Assembly: GCA_049644265.1 (NCBI GenBank)
Contig: JBARRO010000113.1
Location: forward strand, 1-27,562
From: JBARRO01 sp049644265
GTDB lineage: Bacteria > Bacteroidota > Ignavibacteria > UBA10030
Direction of reading: 5' to 3'
DNA length: 27,562 bases
Under the pieces are notes generated by a model. The model was given only the letters and a program-made list of their open reading frames with translations. It was not told the origin of the DNA and did not search any database. Of the stretch, positions 24,058 through 27,562 are shown piece after piece. Position numbers and translations under genes: made by a program. Each line of letters starts with the position of its first letter. Position 1 is the stretch's first letter.

Positions 24058-26421
24058 ATGTCCCGTCCGGTGAGAGCCGTCCAAGCTCTATTATTCATCC
24101 TGGCACTTGTCTCGTCGTTCGCTGATGCGCAGGTGAGTTCCTCCGTTCCTGTATCCCTTATCGACATCAGCGGAGTTGTACGAGACAGCGTGACGCGACT
24201 ACCCGTTGAAGGTGTTCTGGTCGCAATCGCTGAACTGAAGCGTGTCACGTACACGGATGCCGAGGGTGTATTCCGTTTTGTGCACGTTCCGTCGAAGCAC
24301 GCGATCCTGGTGTTCAGATTGGTTGGCTATCACGACCAGGAGGTTGGCGTTCAGCCGGTTCAATCGAACGACCTCAATGTACAGCTCGCGCCGGAAGAAA
24401 TCCTGCTCCCTTCAGTCACGATCAAGGGTGAGAGAGCGCCGACGACGGTCATGGAAAAGGACCATGCTGTTGCGTATTTGAATTCCCAGGAGATTGAGAA
24501 ACTCCGCGGGCAGACGCTCGGAAAGACACTTGAAAATGTCGCCGGTGTCACGCTCTTGCAGACTGGGCCCTCAATCGCAAAGCCGGTCATTCGAGGTTTG
24601 CACAGTCAACGCATTCTCATTTTGAACGCCGGAGTGCCTCTTGAAGGACAGCAATGGGGAGGCGAGCATGCGCCGGAGATCGACCCGTTTGCTCCTGCCG
24701 AGATTGTTGTCCTGAAAGGTGCAGCGGGCGTGGAATACGGAGCTGGCGCAATTGGTGGTGTCATCCGTCTCGAACCGAAAGCGATGCCTGATCATGCAGG
24801 ACTGGATGGGGACCTCATGCTCAACGCCTTTGCTAACAATCGCCAGGGTGCCGGCTCCCTGAGTCTGCAGGGTATGTCGGAGTTGGTGCCGGGAGTGAGC
24901 TTCAGAGCGCAAGGCAGTTTTCGCAGGGCGGGAATCTCAAGCGCACCGGATTATTCCATTGGCAACAGCGGATTTCATGAAGAAAACGGATCGATGGCCG
25001 TCGGCTACAAAACGGATCAGTCTGAGTTGCGTGCGCTCTTCAGTCACTACCAGACTGAACTCGGAATCTACAAGGGTTCTCACATCGGAAGTGTCACGGA
25101 TCTGCAAAGGGCGATCGCAAACGGTCGGCCCACGGTGGATTATCCGTTTACATACGACATCATCCCCCCCAAACAGAACATCTCACACGATACGTGGTCT
25201 GTTGCGGGCTCTTCGAACATTCGCGACCTCGGGAAGTTGGAGATCCAGTACGGCTGGCAAAGCAACCACCGCCAGGAGTTCGATGCATTCAGATTCTTTA
25301 ACAACGTGCAGCAACTCCCGACACAGGCGGCGTTTGATTTGACGCTGACGACACACAGTGCTGACGTTCGGTTGCGTCATCTCCCAATAGGAGGGTTGTA
25401 TGGTTCCTTGGGTGTGTCCGCGCTCCGTCAGGGAAATGTTGGCGCCGGAAGTTCGTTTCTGATTCCCAACTATCGACTGTATGCGGGCGGCCTCTTTTGG
25501 GTAGAAGCATTGAACCTGGATCGTCTGACACTGAACGGCGGCATTCGGTACGACTATCGATGGCTTCATGTGTACCCGTTTGAAGCAAAGCGGATCACCG
25601 AAGAGACGTTGCAGTATAACAACGTTTCCGGTGCAGTCGGGTTCACGTTCGAGTTTGGCACCGGCTGGTCTCTGGGAGGGAATGCGGGTTCGGCGTTCAG
25701 GCCGCCCAGCGTAAACGAGTTATTCAGCGACGGGGTCCATCACGGTTCGGCGGAGTATGAAAAAGGAGATCCGAACCTCCAGACCGAACGGAGCTACTCC
25801 GTCGACATGACCCTCGCATATCGCGACGATGAGAACGAGTTGTCAGTCAGTACGTTCTCGAACATGATGGATCATTTCATCTTCCTGCTGCCAGACCCGG
25901 TTCCGGTACTCACCCTCCGGGGGGCCTTCCCCTACTTTCAGTACAAGCAGGCTAATTCAATTCTGCGAGGAATGGAAGCTTCGGTCGGCTGGATGGTCGC
26001 GAGTCAGTTGCGGCTCGGGATGACCATCTCGTTGGTCCGGGGAGATAATCTCGAGACAAACGAGCCGTTGTACCAAATGCCGGCGGATCGCATACGAACC
26101 TCATTGAAACATGAGTTCGCCAATGCGGACCTGTATGACAATGCGTACGTTGAAATCGCATCGTTGTTTGTTGCCAGGCAGGATCGGTTCCCGCGTGGTG
26201 TTGACTATGTCGATCCCCCGGGAGGATACTCCTTGTGGGAGATTGCCACGGGGGCCGACGTCAACGTGTTCCAACAACGCGTAGGATTCCATTTGCATGT
26301 TTCGAACCTCTTTAACAAAGCGTACCGGGACTATCTGAGTCGGTTCCGTTACTTCATCGATGAGCCCGGAAGAGACATCGAACTGAAATTACAGATCCCA
26401 TTTTTCCTGTATCACTCATAA
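24058..26421 (+). CDS. TonB-dependent outer-membrane receptor
   Basis: A 787-residue receptor for energised uptake across the outer membrane. It has a signal peptide (~1-25, ending ADAQ), then a carboxypeptidase-like regulatory domain (~36-115: ISGVVRDSVTRLPVEGVLVAI...YTDAEGVFRF). The plug domain (~140-240) has TLGKTLENVAGV, IRGLHSQRILILNAGVPLEG, EHAPEIDPFAPAEIVVLKGAAGVEYGAGAIGGVI. A 22-strand-type barrel follows (FRPPSVNELFSDGVHHG; LHVSNLFNKAYRDYLSRFRY near the end). The plug resembles zinc/metal receptors such as ZnuD. AAAGGAG lies 4 nt before the ATG. Upstream and downstream small proteins fit a metal-uptake operon. The actual ligand (zinc, copper, a metallophore) is unproven. Confidence 0.9.
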   Translation: MSRPVRAVQALLFILALVSSFADAQVSSSVPVSLIDISGVVRDSVTRLPVEGVLVAIAELKRVTYTDAEGVFRFVHVPSKHAILVFRLVGYHDQEVGVQPVQSNDLNVQLAPEEILLPSVTIKGERAPTTVMEKDHAVAYLNSQEIEKLRGQTLGKTLENVAGVTLLQTGPSIAKPVIRGLHSQRILILNAGVPLEGQQWGGEHAPEIDPFAPAEIVVLKGAAGVEYGAGAIGGVIRLEPKAMPDHAGLDGDLMLNAFANNRQGAGSLSLQGMSELVPGVSFRAQGSFRRAGISSAPDYSIGNSGFHEENGSMAVGYKTDQSELRALFSHYQTELGIYKGSHIGSVTDLQRAIANGRPTVDYPFTYDIIPPKQNISHDTWSVAGSSNIRDLGKLEIQYGWQSNHRQEFDAFRFFNNVQQLPTQAAFDLTLTTHSADVRLRHLPIGGLYGSLGVSALRQGNVGAGSSFLIPNYRLYAGGLFWVEALNLDRLTLNGGIRYDYRWLHVYPFEAKRITEETLQYNNVSGAVGFTFEFGTGWSLGGNAGSAFRPPSVNELFSDGVHHGSAEYEKGDPNLQTERSYSVDMTLAYRDDENELSVSTFSNMMDHFIFLLPDPVPVLTLRGAFPYFQYKQANSILRGMEASVGWMVASQLRLGMTISLVRGDNLETNEPLYQMPADRIRTSLKHEFANADLYDNAYVEIASLFVARQDRFPRGVDYVDPPGGYSLWEIATGADVNVFQQRVGFHLHVSNLFNKAYRDYLSRFRYFIDEPGRDIELKLQIPFFLYHS

Positions 26422-26440
26422 ACTCATAGAAGGAGGTTTT

Positions 26441-27019
26441 ATGGTTTCGACGAAAACCAAATTTCTTATCAGTGTTCTCTTCGTTGCCGGATCTTTATGG
26501 ATTGGCGGATGCAAGAAAGAAGAGAATCCGGCAACACCGCCTCCCGCAGTGGAACATCCGCCGGCAACGACGGTGTACTTCATCGTCACTGAAGTGGGTG
26601 GGTCGGGAGTGGCTGACACATGTATTGTGAGAGATACGACGCAGACACCCATCAAGAAGTACGTTGACGGTACTTTGAACCTGGTTTCCGGAAAAACGTA
26701 CAATGGTAAGTTCGTCCTGTTCGACGAGTCAGTCAACCCCAGAGAGGATCTGACGAACGATATCATAGACGAAAAGGACGCCCACGTGTTCAAGTTCACC
26801 TTCAACGGAGGGTTGGATACGAATCGCGTGAAGATCACGAACCTGGACACGGACAGCAAGGGCCTGCCCTTCGGCCTGAATTTCAAGATCACCATAGCGG
26901 GGTCTGGAGCAGCCAGTGGCAACATTCATGTCATTCTGGAACACCATGATGACGGAAACAAGGCAGGTACAGAGTTCGACCTCGATCTGGACCGCGATTT
27001 CCCTGCTGCACTTCAGTAG
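26441..27019 (+). CDS. Outer-membrane-type lipoprotein paired with TonB receptor
   Basis: A 192-residue lipoprotein. The signal peptide ends in a lipobox (IGGC, the Cys being residue ~24, followed by KKEE), then a Pro-rich linker, then an extracytoplasmic beta-rich domain. The C-terminal part has HVILEHHDDGNKAG and acidic DLDLDRDF. Similar lipoproteins are found beside TonB receptors in Bacteroidota. The gene begins 19 nt after the receptor, with a perfect AGGAGG at 26431-26436, and is followed by a strong terminator, so it ends the operon. It could bind the receptor's substrate at the cell surface or in the periplasm. Confidence 0.75.
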   Translation: MVSTKTKFLISVLFVAGSLWIGGCKKEENPATPPPAVEHPPATTVYFIVTEVGGSGVADTCIVRDTTQTPIKKYVDGTLNLVSGKTYNGKFVLFDESVNPREDLTNDIIDEKDAHVFKFTFNGGLDTNRVKITNLDTDSKGLPFGLNFKITIAGSGAASGNIHVILEHHDDGNKAGTEFDLDLDRDFPAALQ

Positions 27020-27047
27020 TTTGAGGGACCTCATATTTCAAACAGAC

Positions 27048-27079
27048 AACAGGAGACAAAAAGGGGCTTGTCTCCTGTT
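27048..27079 (+). terminator. Rho-independent terminator after the TonB operon
   Basis: A 12-bp perfect stem (AACAGGAGACAA at 27048-27059 with TTGTCTCCTGTT at 27068-27079) encloses an 8-nt loop and is followed by TTCATTTCC. It lies 29 nt after the lipoprotein stop. From here to repeat copy 2 no gene is seen; the short ORF through the region translates the hairpin and repeat. Confidence 0.8.
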
Positions 27080-27261
27080 TCATTTCCCTTCACACTTTTC
27101 CTCAAGACGTCCAGGAACAATTTGCGTTTGCATGTGTTAAGAGATTCCGCTCAACTTGTGGCAATTTTCAGTCTCCTCGTTTCCGTCGTTACAGCGGCAC
27201 TGAGGATCACCTGGACACGAATGAAGAGAATTGTTGGAATGATTTCACAATTCCTTGAGCC

Positions 27262-27377
27262 GGTCGGGGTTAAACTAAGCCATCAAGGCTCGAAAGAGAA
27301 GAAGTTGTAGGTTCAAGTCGGGCTCAGACAAAAAATAGGCCGAATCTTTTCAGAATCGGCCTTTCGCGTAGCGGGGG
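27262..27377. repeat. Direct repeat copy 2 (intergenic, ends in hairpin core)
   Basis: 116-nt counterpart of 21362-21499 in the same orientation. Shared parts: GGTCGGG at 27262-27268, the 20-nt AGCC/GGCT hairpin block at 27275-27294, GGTTCAAGTCGGG at 27310-27322, and the identical 41-nt core at 27337-27377 with the 26-nt hairpin 27337-27362. On the - strand this hairpin is followed by a T-run, so it can end a - strand transcript coming from beyond the right edge. The GC-rich end (GTAGCGGGGG) is like the reverse complement of a tRNA 3' end, but no tRNA is present. Confidence 0.7.
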
Positions 27378-27517
27378 CAGGAACTGCACGCGATTGTAAC
27401 TTTGGTCTGATACCGGAAGAGCTCCTTTGTGTACCGATACTGGAAGGCCTGAAATGATTCGTTTTTGGGCTTCGTTATCCAGGAGCAGAGAACAAACAAA
27501 AAAACAAATCTTTTCAT
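27350..27517 (-). CDS. Possible 55-residue exported peptide
   Basis: A short - strand ORF starting MKRFVFLFVLCSWITK, which looks like a signal peptide, with AGAAG 7 nt upstream. The centre is aromatic/charged (FQYRYTKELFRYQTK) and the end has CSSCPRYAKGRF, with its stop codon inside the hairpin of repeat copy 2. Because the C-terminus is encoded by the repeat, it may be a chance ORF or a gene truncated by the repeat. No family is recognised. Confidence 0.2.
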   Translation of the reverse strand: MKRFVFLFVLCSWITKPKNESFQAFQYRYTKELFRYQTKVTIACSSCPRYAKGRF

Positions 27518-27562
27518 GTTTAGCTTCTGGACTAGTGCCGCTTCTCAGAAATAACCTTGTAG

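Noticed and set aside
27068..27310. 80-residue + strand ORF after the lipoprotein
   Set aside because: It begins inside the terminator stem and ends in repeat copy 2; composition is not gene-like and there is no ribosome site.
27255..27335. tRNA-like sequence (GGTTCAAGTC T-loop box and weak outer GAGCC/GGCTC pairing) in repeat copy 2
   Set aside because: The five bases on either side of the T-loop do not pair, no D-arm or anticodon arm forms, and copy 1 is no better. At most a decayed tRNA fragment.

Overview
The window reads as one strongly co-oriented chromosome segment (everything from the 5' edge to about 21.25 kb is on the + strand), followed by a roughly 6-kb island with genes on both strands. 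The first gene ends in a type IX secretion (Por) sorting domain containing the NYPNPFNPSTTI signature. Together with Tat-exported Gfo/Idh/MocA oxidoreductase, FG-GAP/TPR surface proteins, a TonB receptor with a carboxypeptidase-like N-terminal domain, and real Shine-Dalgarno sequences, this suggests a heterotroph of the Ignavibacteriota/Chlorobi-Bacteroidota (FCB) neighbourhood. This is inferred from sequence style only; no rRNA or other marker gene is present.

Region 1 (1-15823) is a catabolic cluster. It holds three exported metallophosphoesterases with purple-acid-phosphatase-like N-terminal domains (2-1312, 5'-truncated; 1371-2678; 10255-11481) and two NAD(P)-type dehydrogenases, one mannitol/polyol-like (2732-4015) and one zinc MDR of the sorbose-1-phosphate-reductase type (8962-10227). 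It also holds a 2-oxoacid dehydrogenase pair (E2 5108-6373; fused E1 alpha/beta 6489-8951) with no E3 in view. A corrinoid methyl-transfer set is scattered among these: a UroD/MtaA-like methyltransferase (4023-5039), a B12-binding corrinoid protein (11597-12265), and a MetH-activation-domain protein overlapping it by 4 nt (12262-12984). A GH88/GH105 unsaturated-uronyl hydrolase (13029-14297) and a Tat-dependent Gfo/Idh/MocA oxidoreductase (14342-15823) close the cluster. My reading (inference) is a pathway that cleaves, dephosphorylates, oxidises and possibly demethylates a modified sugar or polyol. The corrinoid module is the least conventional part.

Region 2 (15949-21247), behind an intergenic inverted repeat, has three genes: a membrane protein joining a CuA/COX2-like cupredoxin domain to a NosR/NapH-type polyferredoxin, a membrane-anchored seven-repeat FG-GAP/VCBS propeller, and a membrane-anchored TPR protein. 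They look like a periplasm-facing redox/assembly unit of unknown role.

Region 3 (about 21.36-27.38 kb) looks like a metal-acquisition or metal-handling island. On the - strand are a beta-barrel outer-membrane protein with a histidine-rich loop and a small Cys-rich secreted protein. Divergent from them are a small CxxCH protein, a TonB-dependent receptor and a lipoprotein. The island is bracketed by two same-orientation copies of a 116-138 nt repeat ending in an identical 41-nt hairpin/terminator core. No rRNA, intact tRNA, CRISPR array, transposase or integrase was recognised.
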